A DNA stretch of 41,435 nt from Clostridia bacterium (GCA_017439585.1 JAFSIV010000022.1:1-41435), one strand, 5' to 3'; counted from the first letter of the stretch, positions 32,766 to 41,435 are shown. Notes: generated from the letters alone by a model not told the origin. Numbers and translations are program-made.

Positions 32766-33775
32766 AGCTTTTCCTCCTTTGCCTTGCGTCTTAGCTGACC
32801 GCAGGAAGCATCTATATCAGAACCTAAGGTTCTGCGAACAGTTGCGTTAACTCCCAAGCTTTCAAGCAGACGCTTAAAATGAAGTATTTTAGTTTTATCC
32901 GGCTTTTTAAAGGAATTTTCCTTAACAGGATTTGCCGGAATGAGATTTACATGGCACATAATGCCTTTTAATATTTTAGCTAATTGCTCGGCACATTCTT
33001 TTGAATCGTTAAGGCCTTCTATCAGGGCATATTCGAAAGAAATTCTGCGAGTTGTTACCTTTTGGTAATCCTTACAAGCCTTTAAAAGCTCTGATATATT
33101 CCATTTGCGGTTAACCTTCATCATAGAGCTTCTTATATCGTCAAAAGGTGCGTGAAGCGAAATAGAGAGGGTTATGGGGAAATTATATTCCTTTAATTTT
33201 TCGATTCCCGAAACAACACCGCTTGTTGAAAGGGAAATATGCCTAAGCCCTATATTCATACCTTTATCACTTGAAACGAGCTCTAAAAACCTAACCGAAT
33301 TATCAAAGTTATCGAGCGGCTCGCCCATACCCATCATAACAACATTAGAAACGCGAATGTTATTGTCTCTTTCGGCTGCCATTATCTGAGCTAACATTTC
33401 AGAAGCGGTAAGGTTTCGGGATAGTCCATTCAAACCTGAGGCACAAAAGCTGCAACCCATTCGGCAGCCTACCTGGGTTGAAATGCAAACGGTATATCCG
33501 TGCTCATATTTCATAAGCACCGATTCGATATACTCGCCGTCATAAAGCTCATAAACATATTTAACAGTTTCGTCTATCTTAGATTGCAACCGCTTAACGA
33601 TTTTAACATCTGCGATATAACATTCCTCTTTAAGTTTTTCTCTTAAAGCTTTTGGCATATCGGTCATACTGTCAAAATCCTGAACGCCCGACTGCAACCA
33701 TTTATATAGCTGACCTGCTCTGAATTTTGGCTGCCCCATATCGCTTAGAAGCTCTATAAGCTCAGCCTCGGTCAT
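32762..33775 (-). CDS. rlmN: 23S rRNA/tRNA adenine-C2 methyltransferase RlmN
   Basis: A radical SAM enzyme of 337 residues from ATG 33775. The iron-sulfur Cys motif is CRMGCSFCASG, and the resolving Cys lies in GSDIDASCGQLRR near the C terminus. The substrates are A2503 of 23S rRNA and A37 of some tRNAs. The recorded start is the first standard codon, but it has no ribosome site. The AGGAGG directly after rsmB points to an in-frame CTG at 33797-33799, which would add LQKIDIKS and restore the usual N terminus of the family. Confidence 0.95.
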   Translation of the reverse strand: MTEAELIELLSDMGQPKFRAGQLYKWLQSGVQDFDSMTDMPKALREKLKEECYIADVKIVKRLQSKIDETVKYVYELYDGEYIESVLMKYEHGYTVCISTQVGCRMGCSFCASGLNGLSRNLTASEMLAQIMAAERDNNIRVSNVVMMGMGEPLDNFDNSVRFLELVSSDKGMNIGLRHISLSTSGVVSGIEKLKEYNFPITLSISLHAPFDDIRSSMMKVNRKWNISELLKACKDYQKVTTRRISFEYALIEGLNDSKECAEQLAKILKGIMCHVNLIPANPVKENSFKKPDKTKILHFKRLLESLGVNATVRRTLGSDIDASCGQLRRKAKEEKL

Positions 33776-33814
33776 AGATTTGATATCTATTTTTTGCAGA
33801 GGTCATATCCTCCT

Positions 33815-35083
33815 TTACCTACTGATTAAAGCGCAGTAGAATCCGTCTGTTTTATCAATATGCGGCATAAAGGTGTGTTCATACACCTTTTGAAATTCAT
33901 TATACTCCTTTAAAAACGAATTTACAAGTTTTTCGTTTTCTCCTTTTCGTAGAGTGCAGGTTGAGTAGAGGATTTTGCCGTCTTTTTTAAGATATTTAGC
34001 CGCGTTTGAAAGAATTTTATACTGAGTGCTTTCAAGCTCGGAAAAATCGGTTTGTTCTTTATATTTAAGCTCAGGCTTTCGGCGGATAACACCAAGTCCC
34101 GAACAGGGAACATCGCATATTATGAAATCGAATTTGCCTAAGTTTTCATCATAAACAGTAGCATCGGCAACCTTTGGTTTTATAATATCAAGTCCTAAAT
34201 GCTCGGCGGTTTTCTTTATAAGCCCAACCCTTTGCTCGTATAAATCGCAGGATATAATCTCGCCCTTATTTTCCATTAAATTAGCGGCGGTAAAGCTTTT
34301 TCCACCGGGCGAGGCGCACATATCTAAAACTCTGCTATGAGGATTTGGGTTTAAAGTTTTAATGGCATTTCCCGAAGCTTTATCCTGAGCGTAAAAATAA
34401 CCTTTTTTATAAAGCTTGTTGTTTGCGATATCCATACCGCTTTTTATAATAACGCTATTGTTTTGCTCATCAAACTCAAAAGCAATATTTTCTTTTTCAA
34501 GCTCTTTCAAAAAGCTTTCAGCAGATATTTTTGCGGTATTGATTTTAAGAGAAAGCGGGGGAGTTTTTAAACTTTCATTTAAGAGCGACTTTGCGTTTTC
34601 AAAGCCATAGTCTTTTATAAAGCTTTCTATTATCCATTCGGGGCAGGAAAATTTAATGCTAAGGTTTTTTATGCTATCGTCCTCAGGAAAGTTTAATCCC
34701 TCGCGGATAACCGAATGAAGAACTGCATTTGTAAATCCTGAATTTCTGTTTTCCTTAGATTTTTTAACAAGCTTTACCGCCTCGTTAACGGCGGCAGATT
34801 CCGGCACCTTTTCCATAAAAAAGATTTGATAGACGGCAGTTCTTAAAACCGCTAAGGTGAAAGGAGAAATCTTTTTTATAGGCACTTTTATCTGTTTTCT
34901 TATTAAATAATCTATTGTTATTTTGCGGTCAAGCGTTCCGTAAACCAGTGCTGAGAAAAAGGCTTTATCCTTTGTATCTAAATCGTTATTTTCCAAAGCA
35001 GTTTTAACTGCGATATTAGAATACTTGTTATCCTTTTCAATATCGTTTAAAAGCTTAGCCGCAAGGTATCTTGGATTAGCCAT
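33815..35083 (-). CDS. rsmB: 16S rRNA cytosine-C5 methyltransferase RsmB
   Basis: 422 residues from ATG 35083. An N-terminal NusB-like domain (about 1-140) precedes a SAM methyltransferase with MCASPGGKSFT (motif I), the PC catalytic motif CDVPCSGLGVIRRKPE and YSTCTLRKGENE with the second cysteine. It methylates C967 of 16S rRNA. ATG 35083 is preferred to the upstream in-frame start because AGGAG lies 6 nt before it and the protein then begins MANPRYLAAKLL, as usual. It overlaps the fmt end by 8 nt. Confidence 0.95.
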   Translation of the reverse strand: MANPRYLAAKLLNDIEKDNKYSNIAVKTALENNDLDTKDKAFFSALVYGTLDRKITIDYLIRKQIKVPIKKISPFTLAVLRTAVYQIFFMEKVPESAAVNEAVKLVKKSKENRNSGFTNAVLHSVIREGLNFPEDDSIKNLSIKFSCPEWIIESFIKDYGFENAKSLLNESLKTPPLSLKINTAKISAESFLKELEKENIAFEFDEQNNSVIIKSGMDIANNKLYKKGYFYAQDKASGNAIKTLNPNPHSRVLDMCASPGGKSFTAANLMENKGEIISCDLYEQRVGLIKKTAEHLGLDIIKPKVADATVYDENLGKFDFIICDVPCSGLGVIRRKPELKYKEQTDFSELESTQYKILSNAAKYLKKDGKILYSTCTLRKGENEKLVNSFLKEYNEFQKVYEHTFMPHIDKTDGFYCALISR

Positions 35084-36014
35084 TGTTATCTCCTGCTTTT
35101 GTTCCAAGCTCTATTTTATTTCCGCAGAAAAACTGCTTTGCGGTCATAAGTTTAGAACCCTCGGGCTGCAAAACGGTAAATTCGATGCTAACATTATCGC
35201 CGCAGGCGATAGCCAAACTATCACTTGTATCTATAACTGTGCCGATTTCTGCATTGCAAGGTTTACCGATTTTAGCTTGGGTAACCTTAATTCGTTTGCC
35301 GTTTAGATAAAAGTAAGCGCAGGGCCAAGAATAATAGCCTCTGACCGAGTTAAAAATCTCTTTTGCAGATTTATTAAAATCTATAAGCGCCATTTCCTTT
35401 TTGATAATCGGCGCATAGGTGGCATCTGATTCGTTTTGCTTTATGGGTGTGATTTCGCCTTTTTCTAAGCCGCTTAAAGTTTCAACCATAAGCTCGGCAG
35501 AAACCCCACATAATCTATCAAAAAGCTGCTCGGCGGTCTCGTTTTCACCAATTTTAACCTTAGAAACCTTTAAAATATCACCCGTATCCATACCCTTATC
35601 CATAAGCATAGTGGTAACGCCTGTTTCGGTTTCGCCGCAAACGATACACCACTGAATAGGGGAAGCGCCTCTGTATTTGGGCAGCAGGGAAGCGTGTCCG
35701 TTAACGCAGCCATATTTAGGCAAATTTAAAATTTCTTCGGGCAAGAGCTTACCGTATGCCACAACAACTATAACATCGGGATTTATCTCTTTTAAGATTT
35801 TAAAAGCCTCACCGTCTTTAAGTGTTGAGGGCTGAAAAACGGGAATATTATATTTTTTGGCACAAATCTTAACGGGTGGCGGGGTTAAAATCTGTTTTCT
35901 GCCAACAGGTTTATCAGGTTGAGCAAAAACAGCTTCAACGCAGTGTCCCTCTTTAATAAGCGCCTCTAAGGTGGCAACCGCGTAATCAGGAGTTCCCATA
36001 AAAACTATCTTCAT
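35076..36014 (-). CDS. fmt: Methionyl-tRNA formyltransferase
   Basis: A 312-residue enzyme formylating initiator Met-tRNA. FMGTPDYAVATLEAL starts the protein; the folate and catalytic site are in CVNGHASLLPKYRGASPIQW with the following motif DKGMDTGDIL. The C-terminal tRNA-binding OB domain is present. It is directly downstream of def (2 bp), the classic def-fmt pair. Confidence 0.97.
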   Translation of the reverse strand: MKIVFMGTPDYAVATLEALIKEGHCVEAVFAQPDKPVGRKQILTPPPVKICAKKYNIPVFQPSTLKDGEAFKILKEINPDVIVVVAYGKLLPEEILNLPKYGCVNGHASLLPKYRGASPIQWCIVCGETETGVTTMLMDKGMDTGDILKVSKVKIGENETAEQLFDRLCGVSAELMVETLSGLEKGEITPIKQNESDATYAPIIKKEMALIDFNKSAKEIFNSVRGYYSWPCAYFYLNGKRIKVTQAKIGKPCNAEIGTVIDTSDSLAIACGDNVSIEFTVLQPEGSKLMTAKQFFCGNKIELGTKAGDNNG

Positions 36015-36016
36015 AA

Positions 36017-36451
36017 TTAAATCCTATCAATAAAAAGTATTCCATTTAGGTGGTCTATTTCGTGGCAAAAAGCTTTTGCTTTAAAGCCCTCCGCCGAAAT
36101 TGTTATATTATTTCCGTTTCTATCCTGAGCCTTAACGGTAACATACATAGGTCTCTCAACTTCCTCAAATCTTCCCGGAACCGATAAACAACCCTCGCTG
36201 CCTTTTTGACTTCCGCTCTGCTCTACGATTACGGGGTTTATAAGCTCGATTAGACCGTCCCCAACATCAACAACACAAAATCTTCTAAGCAACCCAACCT
36301 GAGGCGCGGCAAGACCGACGCCCTCGGCTTTATACATAGTTTCTGCCATATCGTCAAGAGTTTGAGCTAATTTTTCATCAAAGGTCATCTGAGTGCGACA
36401 GATTTTTCTTAGCACATCGTCGCCCTGTTTTACTATATTTCTAATTGCCAT
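36017..36451 (-). CDS. def: Peptide deformylase
   Basis: A 144-residue metal hydrolase that removes N-formyl groups from new proteins. The three motifs are GVGLAAPQVG, EGCLSVPG and CHEIDHLNGILF (HExxH metal site). It is short for the family, ending soon after the metal site, as common in Clostridia. It lies 9 bp after priA and 2 bp before fmt. Confidence 0.97.
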   Translation of the reverse strand: MAIRNIVKQGDDVLRKICRTQMTFDEKLAQTLDDMAETMYKAEGVGLAAPQVGLLRRFCVVDVGDGLIELINPVIVEQSGSQKGSEGCLSVPGRFEEVERPMYVTVKAQDRNGNNITISAEGFKAKAFCHEIDHLNGILFIDRI

Positions 36452-36460
36452 ATTGTCCTC

Positions 36461-38875
36461 CTACAAGACCGATTCGGGATTCATATCAACAAACGAAACG
36501 GTATCTTGCATATACTTAATATCCATAGCTTCTCTGAGCATTTTTCTAAACTCAGAGTTGTTTTTGCATTTTATAATCATACGGTAGCGGTAGCGATTGT
36601 TAATTTTTGAAATACTCGCAACCGAGGGAGCTAAGATAGAAACCTTAACGCCGCTATATTCACCGTGTATTTTTTTCTTTATGTTTTCAAAGATTTCTTT
36701 TATTGCTTTTTCGGCATTCTCTCGTATCAGAGACTGAACACTCACCATACAAATATCGCAGTATGGCGGGTAAATCATAAGCTTTCGAGTTAGAATTTCC
36801 TCGTTATAAAAGCTATCGTAATCCTGAGTGCGAGCAAGCTCGATTAGAGTGCTTTCGGGGTCGGAGGTTTGAATTATTGCTTTTCCGGCTTCATTTCCTC
36901 TACCTGCTCTGCCCACAACCTGAGCTAAAAGCGAAAACGAACGCTCAAATGAACGAAAATCCTCGCTATACATAGCCTTATCCGCACCTAAAACACCAAC
37001 CAAGGTTACATTGGGGAAGTCTAACCCCTTTGCAACCATTTGAGTTCCTATTAAAATATCGTATTCGCCCTTTGCAAAATCGGAAAGATAAGAGGAGTAA
37101 GATTCGCGCGCCACGGTACTATCCGCGTCAAGCCTTAAAACCCTCGCATTCGGGAAAACCGATTTTAATTCTTCCTCCGCCTTTTGAGTTCCTAGTCCCG
37201 AAAATTTCATATTCGGGTTAGAACATTCGGGGCATACAGTATCGGCTTTTTTTGAATATCCACAATAGTGGCACATAAGTCTTCCGTTAGCCGAATGATA
37301 GGTTAGCGAAACGCTGCAATTAGGGCAGGTTTCTATATGACCGCAAGAAGAACAAGTTACATAGGTATTATGCCCTCTGCGGTTTAAAAGCAAAATCGTT
37401 TGCTTCTTGTTTTCAAGATTTTCTTTTATAGCCTCGTAAAGTCTGCCACTTAAAACACCTGAATTTCCTTTAAGCAGCTCCTTTTTCATATCAACCGTTT
37501 CAACCTCGGGGAGAATAGCATTTCCGAAGCGATGCTTTAAGGTGAAAAGGGAATAACTTCCGATTTTGGCTTTGGTATAGCTTTCAAGCGAGGGGGTTGC
37601 TGAGGATAAGCAGGTTAAACCCTTATGATATGTCGTTCTGAATCTTGCCAAATCCCTTGCATGAAAACGGGGACTTTTTTCAGATTTATAGGTATGCTCC
37701 TGCTCTTCATCTATTATTATAAGCCCCAAATCTTTAAAGGGAGCAAAAATTGCGCTTCGGGTTCCAATAGCAATCTGAGCCTTACCGTCCTTAACTTTCC
37801 TCCATTCTTCAAGCCTTTTTCCCATAGACATTGCGCTATGAAAAACAGCAACCTTACTTCCAAAACGGGAAGTAAAAATAGATAAAAGCTGAGGTGTTAA
37901 CGAAATTTCAGGCACCATAACGATAACTCCTCGGTTTTCGTTTACTGCTTTTTCACAGAGCTTTAAGAAAACCTTGGTTTTTCCGCTACCTGTAACACCG
38001 TAAAGCAGGGCGGTTTCTGCCTTTTTAGAATCAAAATTCTGGCATAAGCCTTCATAAGCTTTTTGTTGCTCGTCATTTAAAACGATTTCGGTATTATCTC
38101 TTTCACAGTTTAAGGTATCATATCGGTACACCTTTTGAGAATAGGCTATCAAGACACCCTTTTTAATAAGGTTATCTATAACTGATACAGTAACACCCGT
38201 AAAATAGCATATTTCCTTAACCGCCGCAGAGCCGATTTCCTCTAAAAGAGAAATGATTTCCTGCTGTCTCGCGGTGGGTTTTTCGAGATTATAGTTTTCT
38301 GCCAAGCGAACCCATTTTTGAGTAGCGTCCTGAACCTTTCGCTTTAAATCACTTTCGGCAAAAACAGCTTCCTTTTCGGCTAATGCAGTTAACTGTTCGG
38401 CAGATACTGAAAACCTTTTAATCAAAGCCGATTGCTCGGTTTCGCCTTTTTTCTTTAAAAATTCAAAAATTTCGGTTTCGGTTTCATTTAAAAGAGAGGA
38501 AGAGAGAAAATTATCGTTAGCTGAATAATAAACCACCGATTTATACCCGAGACCTATGGGTAACATTGCTGCCACAGCGTCATAATAGGTGCAAAAAACG
38601 GTTTCGCGCATATATTCGCAAAGCTTAATAAGCTCTTCACTTAAAACGGGGGTTTCATCAGTCAAAGCGATTATTTTTTTAAGACCCTTTATCTCGTTTT
38701 CTTCTATTTTAAAAATAATACATTCTTTTTGAATATTGCCCCTACCGAAAGGCACGGTGGCTCTCATTCCAGCCTTTGCGGCAGAATAAAGCTCAGGGGG
38801 GAGGGCATAGGTATAAAGCTTGTCAAAAGCGTTAGTTGCACCTTTAATGGCAACGACGGCTGTCAGACCTTTCAT
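36461..38875 (-). CDS. priA: Primosomal protein N' (replication restart helicase PriA)
   Basis: An 804-residue superfamily 2 helicase that reloads the replisome at stalled forks. After the N-terminal DNA-binding domain come Walker A GVTGSGKTKVF (about 292-302), the DEEQ box (IIDEEQEHTYK) and the zinc-binding insert with paired cysteines (CSSCGHIETCPNC, CHYCGY, CPEC). Helicase motifs V and VI include GTQMVAKGLDFPNV and QVVGRAGRG. In Bacillus coaBC lies between rpoZ and priA; here it is missing. Confidence 0.97.
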   Translation of the reverse strand: MKGLTAVVAIKGATNAFDKLYTYALPPELYSAAKAGMRATVPFGRGNIQKECIIFKIEENEIKGLKKIIALTDETPVLSEELIKLCEYMRETVFCTYYDAVAAMLPIGLGYKSVVYYSANDNFLSSSLLNETETEIFEFLKKKGETEQSALIKRFSVSAEQLTALAEKEAVFAESDLKRKVQDATQKWVRLAENYNLEKPTARQQEIISLLEEIGSAAVKEICYFTGVTVSVIDNLIKKGVLIAYSQKVYRYDTLNCERDNTEIVLNDEQQKAYEGLCQNFDSKKAETALLYGVTGSGKTKVFLKLCEKAVNENRGVIVMVPEISLTPQLLSIFTSRFGSKVAVFHSAMSMGKRLEEWRKVKDGKAQIAIGTRSAIFAPFKDLGLIIIDEEQEHTYKSEKSPRFHARDLARFRTTYHKGLTCLSSATPSLESYTKAKIGSYSLFTLKHRFGNAILPEVETVDMKKELLKGNSGVLSGRLYEAIKENLENKKQTILLLNRRGHNTYVTCSSCGHIETCPNCSVSLTYHSANGRLMCHYCGYSKKADTVCPECSNPNMKFSGLGTQKAEEELKSVFPNARVLRLDADSTVARESYSSYLSDFAKGEYDILIGTQMVAKGLDFPNVTLVGVLGADKAMYSEDFRSFERSFSLLAQVVGRAGRGNEAGKAIIQTSDPESTLIELARTQDYDSFYNEEILTRKLMIYPPYCDICMVSVQSLIRENAEKAIKEIFENIKKKIHGEYSGVKVSILAPSVASISKINNRYRYRMIIKCKNNSEFRKMLREAMDIKYMQDTVSFVDMNPESVL

Positions 38876-38919
38876 TTATACCACCCCTTTAAAGTTAATA
38901 GAGTTTGTTTAAGAATTAA

Positions 38920-39096
38920 TTATTCGATTTCGCTAGCTAATTTATCAATAGCTAAGCTAACAGGCTTTTCAACGATAATTTCGCCTGCCTTTTCAGCCTC
39001 GGCTGAAACCTTTCTTGCGGTATGAGCAACATCAATTACAAGACGGTATCTGTTGTCGCAATTTTGAATAAGCTTTCCTAAGTTTGGATTTAACAT
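38920..39096 (-). CDS. rpoZ: RNA polymerase omega subunit
   Basis: A 58-codon gene, ATG 39094-39096 to TAA 38920-38922. Omega features are NCDNRYRLVIDVAHTARKVS and VEKPVSLAIDKLASEI, the conserved NRYxLV...A..R and KPV..AI.E motifs. Omega aids assembly of the beta' subunit. The start overlaps the gmk stop by 7 nt. Position between gmk and priA is conserved in Firmicutes. Confidence 0.92.
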   Translation of the reverse strand: MLNPNLGKLIQNCDNRYRLVIDVAHTARKVSAEAEKAGEIIVEKPVSLAIDKLASEIE

Positions 39097-39698
39097 TTTT
39101 CAAGCACCTCATCAATAATACTTTTTTGGTTTTTATAGTTTAATTTGCAGCTTCTGATAATAGAAACAATATCTTGAACGGCGGTATCAATTTCGCCGTT
39201 AACAACAATATAATCATATTCCTTAGCTCTCTTAATTTCACTAAGAGCCGATTTCATACGCTTTTCGATAAGCTCTTTTGCCTCGGTGCCTCTTCCAACG
39301 AGGCGGCGTTCGAGCTCAGCAAAGGAGGGAGGCATAATAAATATGCTTATAGCGTTTTTAAGCTTCTCTCTTATCTGCGCCGCGCCGTTAACATCAACCT
39401 CGATTATAATATCAAAGCCTTCGCCGACCGCTTTTTCAACCGGAGCTTTCGGAGTTCCATAATAATTTCCAACATAACAGTTATACTCTAAAAGCTCATT
39501 TTCAACTATCATTTTTTTGAAAGCATCTTGGGATATGAAGTTATATTTAACCCCTTCAACCTCGCCCTCACGCATATCGCGGGTTATCGAGGAAATAGAG
39601 AATTTAAGCTCGGGCAGGGTTTTAAAAAGCTTCACTAAAAGAGTGTCTTTACCTGAGCCTGACGGACCTGAAATTATAAAAACCTGACCTTTACTCAT
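39090..39698 (-). CDS. gmk: Guanylate kinase
   Basis: A 202-residue enzyme phosphorylating GMP to GDP. The P-loop is [10 protein letters not shown], with GMP-binding residues in [20 protein letters not shown] and lid residues near [19 protein letters not shown] 39698 (MSKGQVFII) is chosen because GGAGG lies about 7 nt upstream; the longer in-frame start would lie well inside remA. It overlaps remA by 8 nt. Confidence 0.96.
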   Translation of the reverse strand: MSKGQVFIISGPSGSGKDTLLVKLFKTLPELKFSISSITRDMREGEVEGVKYNFISQDAFKKMIVENELLEYNCYVGNYYGTPKAPVEKAVGEGFDIIIEVDVNGAAQIREKLKNAISIFIMPPSFAELERRLVGRGTEAKELIEKRMKSALSEIKRAKEYDYIVVNGEIDTAVQDIVSIIRSCKLNYKNQKSIIDEVLEKC

Positions 39699-39960
39699 CC
39701 TCTTCCTCCATATCTTCAATACTGTTCTCCTCGGCTATGCGGTTTGCAAGCGTTTCGGTTTGCAGATAGGTTAAAATTATATGGTCGCTATCTGTTATAA
39801 TAACCGCTCTTGTTCTTCTGCCATGGGTTGCGTCTATTAAATTGCCGCGTTCTCTTGCATCCTGAATAATACGCTTAATAGGCGCAGATTCGGGACTTAT
39901 AATAGCTATCATTCTATTGGCGGAAACCATATTGCCGAAGCCTATATTAACTAATTTCAT
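39691..39960 (-). CDS. remA: RemA family DNA-binding regulator (DUF370)
   Basis: An 89-residue protein with the RemA start ([20 protein letters not shown]) and the segment [20 protein letters not shown]. In Bacillus RemA activates biofilm matrix and osmoprotection genes by binding repeated sites as a ring-shaped oligomer. Location between yloC and gmk is conserved. Targets here are unknown. Confidence 0.93.
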   Translation of the reverse strand: MKLVNIGFGNMVSANRMIAIISPESAPIKRIIQDARERGNLIDATHGRRTRAVIITDSDHIILTYLQTETLANRIAEENSIEDMEEEDE

Positions 39961-40018
39961 TTGTTTTTCACCTTAAATAAAATATTATGTAAACCTTGTT
40001 ATATTTAATAAAATAGCT

Positions 40019-40897
40019 TTATTCAATGTTTTGTATCTGTTCTCTTATCTTTTCAATTTCCGACTTTATGTCAACCACAGTATGCGCTATCTCAATGTTT
40101 TGAGATTTAGAACCGATTGTATTTGTTTCGCGGTTCATTTCTTGAACAATAAAGTCTAACTTTTTGCCAACGGGTTCATTCAAAGAAAGCAAATTATTCA
40201 ACTGTTTTATATGGCTTCTGAGTCTAACAGTCTCTTCGTCAACCGCAACCTTATCGGCAAAAATAGCAGTTTCGGTTATGAGGCGTTGCTCGTCTACCTT
40301 AGCGTCCCCTAAAAGCTCCTTGATTTTTTCTTCAAGACGCTCTCTGTATGCCTTGACGGTTTCGGGAGTTTGGCTTTCGATAAAGCTTACCTTTTCTAAG
40401 ATAAAATCAGCTCTTTTAAGAACATCTTCTTTAAGCTTTTCGCCCTCAACCTCGCGCATGGCAATAAAGCTTTTTATTGCTTCTAAAACGGTTTCGTTAA
40501 CCGCTGCGGTTATAGTTTCCTCGTCTATTTCAGTATGGCGAGTTTTGAAAATATCAGTATTTCCGACTAGGGAAGAGGCTTTGATATCATCCTTAATTTT
40601 GCAGGTTTTTGCGATATTTTTTAATGCCGAAACATAAGCCTTTGCGTAAACTTCGTCAACCTCAAATGTAATGCTTTGGTCGGTTTTGTTTTCTATCATA
40701 ATGGAAAGCTCGGCTTTGCCGCGGGTTATACTTTGCTTGCAAAGCTGTTTTAAGCCATCCTCTAAATACTGATAAGCTCTTGGCATACGGCAACTAAATT
40801 CAAAATAGCGGTGATTAACAGATTTGATTTCGGCGGTTATATTAATACCGTCAAACTCTTTAACCGCTCTGCCAAAACCGGTCATACTTCTTATCAT
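40019..40897 (-). CDS. YicC/YloC family endoribonuclease
   Basis: 292 residues beginning MIRSMTGFGRA, the family hallmark, with central EIKSVNHRYFEFSCRMPRAY and the C-terminal DUF1732 part (DFIVQEMNRETNTIGSKS). YicC-type proteins are divalent-metal endoribonucleases acting on small RNAs in E. coli; the Bacillus orthologue is yloC. It is the first gene of the long operon reading to spoVM, with a consensus promoter upstream. Confidence 0.93.
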   Translation of the reverse strand: MIRSMTGFGRAVKEFDGINITAEIKSVNHRYFEFSCRMPRAYQYLEDGLKQLCKQSITRGKAELSIMIENKTDQSITFEVDEVYAKAYVSALKNIAKTCKIKDDIKASSLVGNTDIFKTRHTEIDEETITAAVNETVLEAIKSFIAMREVEGEKLKEDVLKRADFILEKVSFIESQTPETVKAYRERLEEKIKELLGDAKVDEQRLITETAIFADKVAVDEETVRLRSHIKQLNNLLSLNEPVGKKLDFIVQEMNRETNTIGSKSQNIEIAHTVVDIKSEIEKIREQIQNIE

Positions 40898-40944
40898 TTA
40901 AAACACTTCCTGATTTGAGGATATTACCCCATAATATTCATATT

Positions 40945-40974
40945 ATTATACCAAATTACAATACCTGTTGTCAA
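40945..40974 (-). promoter_or_regulatory. Sigma-A promoter of the yicC-to-spoVM operon
   Basis: Minus strand TTGACA (40969-40974), 18-bp spacer, TATAAT (40945-40950). The -35 box is one arm of a TGTCAA/TTGACA palindrome (40969-40984). Minus-strand genes from 40897 to about 28814 follow with short gaps or overlaps. Confidence 0.82.
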
Positions 40975-41011
40975 CTTTTTGACACAACTGTAACCTTTTT
41001 ATAACAATTAT

Positions 41012-41045
41012 AAAAAAACAAAAGACCTGATTTCTCAGGTCTTTT
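41012..41045 (-). terminator. Intrinsic terminator of tuf
   Basis: AAAAGACCTGA (41020-41030) pairs with TCAGGTCTTTT (41035-41045) around a 4-nt loop; on the minus strand it is followed by GTTTTTTT. Confidence 0.9.
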
Positions 41046-41065
41046 GAAAACTAATTTATATTAGA

Positions 41066-41435
41066 TTAGTTGATAGCGGTAACAACACCGGAACCTACGG
41101 TACGACCACCCTCACGGATAGCGAAACGAAGACCCTCTTCAATAGCGATAGGAGTGATAAGCTCAACATCCATCTCTACGTTATCGCCAGGCATACACAT
41201 TTCTGTGCCAGCGGGAAGAGTGATAACACCGGTAACGTCAGTAGTTCTGAAATAGAACTGAGGACGATAGTTGTTGAAGAAAGGAGTATGACGGCCGCCT
41301 TCCTCTTTACTAAGAACGTAAACTTGGCCATGGAATTTAGTATGGGGGTTGATAGAGCCGGGTTTGCAAAGAACCTGACCACGCTCGATCTCATCGCGGC
41401 CGATACCACGGAGAAGAGCACCCACGTTATCGCCA
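41066..41435 (-). CDS. tuf: Elongation factor Tu, C-terminal part (gene continues beyond the window)
   Basis: About 122 C-terminal residues of EF-Tu, from [11 protein letters not shown] through [34 protein letters not shown] and [19 protein letters not shown] to the stop. This is the end of domain 2 and domain 3, which contact aminoacyl-tRNA and EF-Ts. The open frame runs to the right edge, so the GTPase domain is outside the window. A strong terminator follows. Confidence 0.97.
   Translation of the reverse strand, partial: GDNVGALLRGIGRDEIERGQVLCKPGSINPHTKFHGQVYVLSKEEGGRHTPFFNNYRPQFYFRTTDVTGVITLPAGTEMCMPGDNVEMDVELITPIAIEEGLRFAIREGGRTVGSGVVTAIN

Noticed and set aside
33815-35107. RsmB starting at the upstream codon 35107
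   Set aside because: AGGAG is correctly spaced for ATG 35083, and the extra residues lie fully inside fmt and are not typical of the family.
40979-41010. Plus-strand promoter formed by TTGACA at 40979-40984
   Set aside because: There is no -10 box at 16-18 bp, and it would only transcribe antisense into tuf.
41066-41425. Complete 119-residue protein starting at GTG 41425
   Set aside because: The frame stays open to the window edge and the sequence is the internal and C-terminal part of EF-Tu, so this is a truncated tuf gene.

Overview
The window is an AT-rich chromosomal segment of a Gram-positive, apparently endospore-forming bacterium, most likely a member of the class Clostridia (Bacillota). 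The evidence is the gene content and order: yicC/yloC-remA-gmk-rpoZ-priA-def-fmt-rsmB-rlmN-prpC-prkC-rsgA ending in a 27-codon spoVM, ylxM-ffh-rpsP-khpA, rplU-prp-rpmA-obgE, rpsO-pnp, the L27 N-terminal extension with its Prp protease, AzlCD, DUF421/DUF4363 and a DUF4173 protein. Placement below class level is not possible from sequence reading alone. Nearly everything looks like core chromosome. I see no complete IS element, prophage, CRISPR array, rRNA operon or resistance island.

Layout. 1-136: end of a tRNA operon (Val, Asp) read leftwards. 275-1296 (-): TrpR-like YerC regulator and a SAM methyltransferase. 1425-5944 (+): a YhaO/YhaN (SbcD/Mre11-like plus SMC-like ATPase) pair and an AzlCD branched-chain amino acid exporter. 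6266-7201 (+): LysR regulator. 7298-8164 (-): lipoprotein-like membrane protein. 8413-8772 (-): tRNA-Thr/tRNA-Tyr operon with a duplicated tRNA-Thr 3' end. 8979-9803 (+): Cys-rich clostridial protein. 10238-11857 (-): phosphohexomutase with a 40-codon membrane microprotein upstream. 11920-13065: MecA-like adaptor converging on ribulose-phosphate epimerase. 13320-16360 (+): L21-Prp-L27, zinc-ribbon/DUF2007-like protein, ObgE, Mini-III. 16493-19135 (+): polar amino acid ABC transporter followed by a second YerC/TrpR-like regulator. 19498-20546 (-): DUF421/DUF4363 pair. 20693-23110 (+): two integral membrane proteins. 23165-25388 (-): SRP/S16 operon. 25640-28245 (+): S15 and PNPase, each with a leader. 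28814-40897 (-): the long growth, translation, signalling and sporulation operon. 41066-end (-): 3' part of tuf.

Regulation visible in the sequence: many sigma-A type promoters with 17-18 bp spacers, structured leaders before rplU, rpsO and pnp, and strong intrinsic terminators in most convergent gaps.

The most unusual content is a family of about 236-bp dispersed repeats, copies A (9936-10172), B (19248-19483) and C (28386-28621, inverted). Each folds into a chain of five hairpins, several differences between copies preserve pairing, and each copy lies in one of the three wide convergent intergenic gaps. I could not match it to a named family. It is the best candidate here for something undescribed. 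Short genes found by direct reading are spoVM, a 50-codon gene upstream of it, the 40-codon gene before the mutase, and rpoZ.
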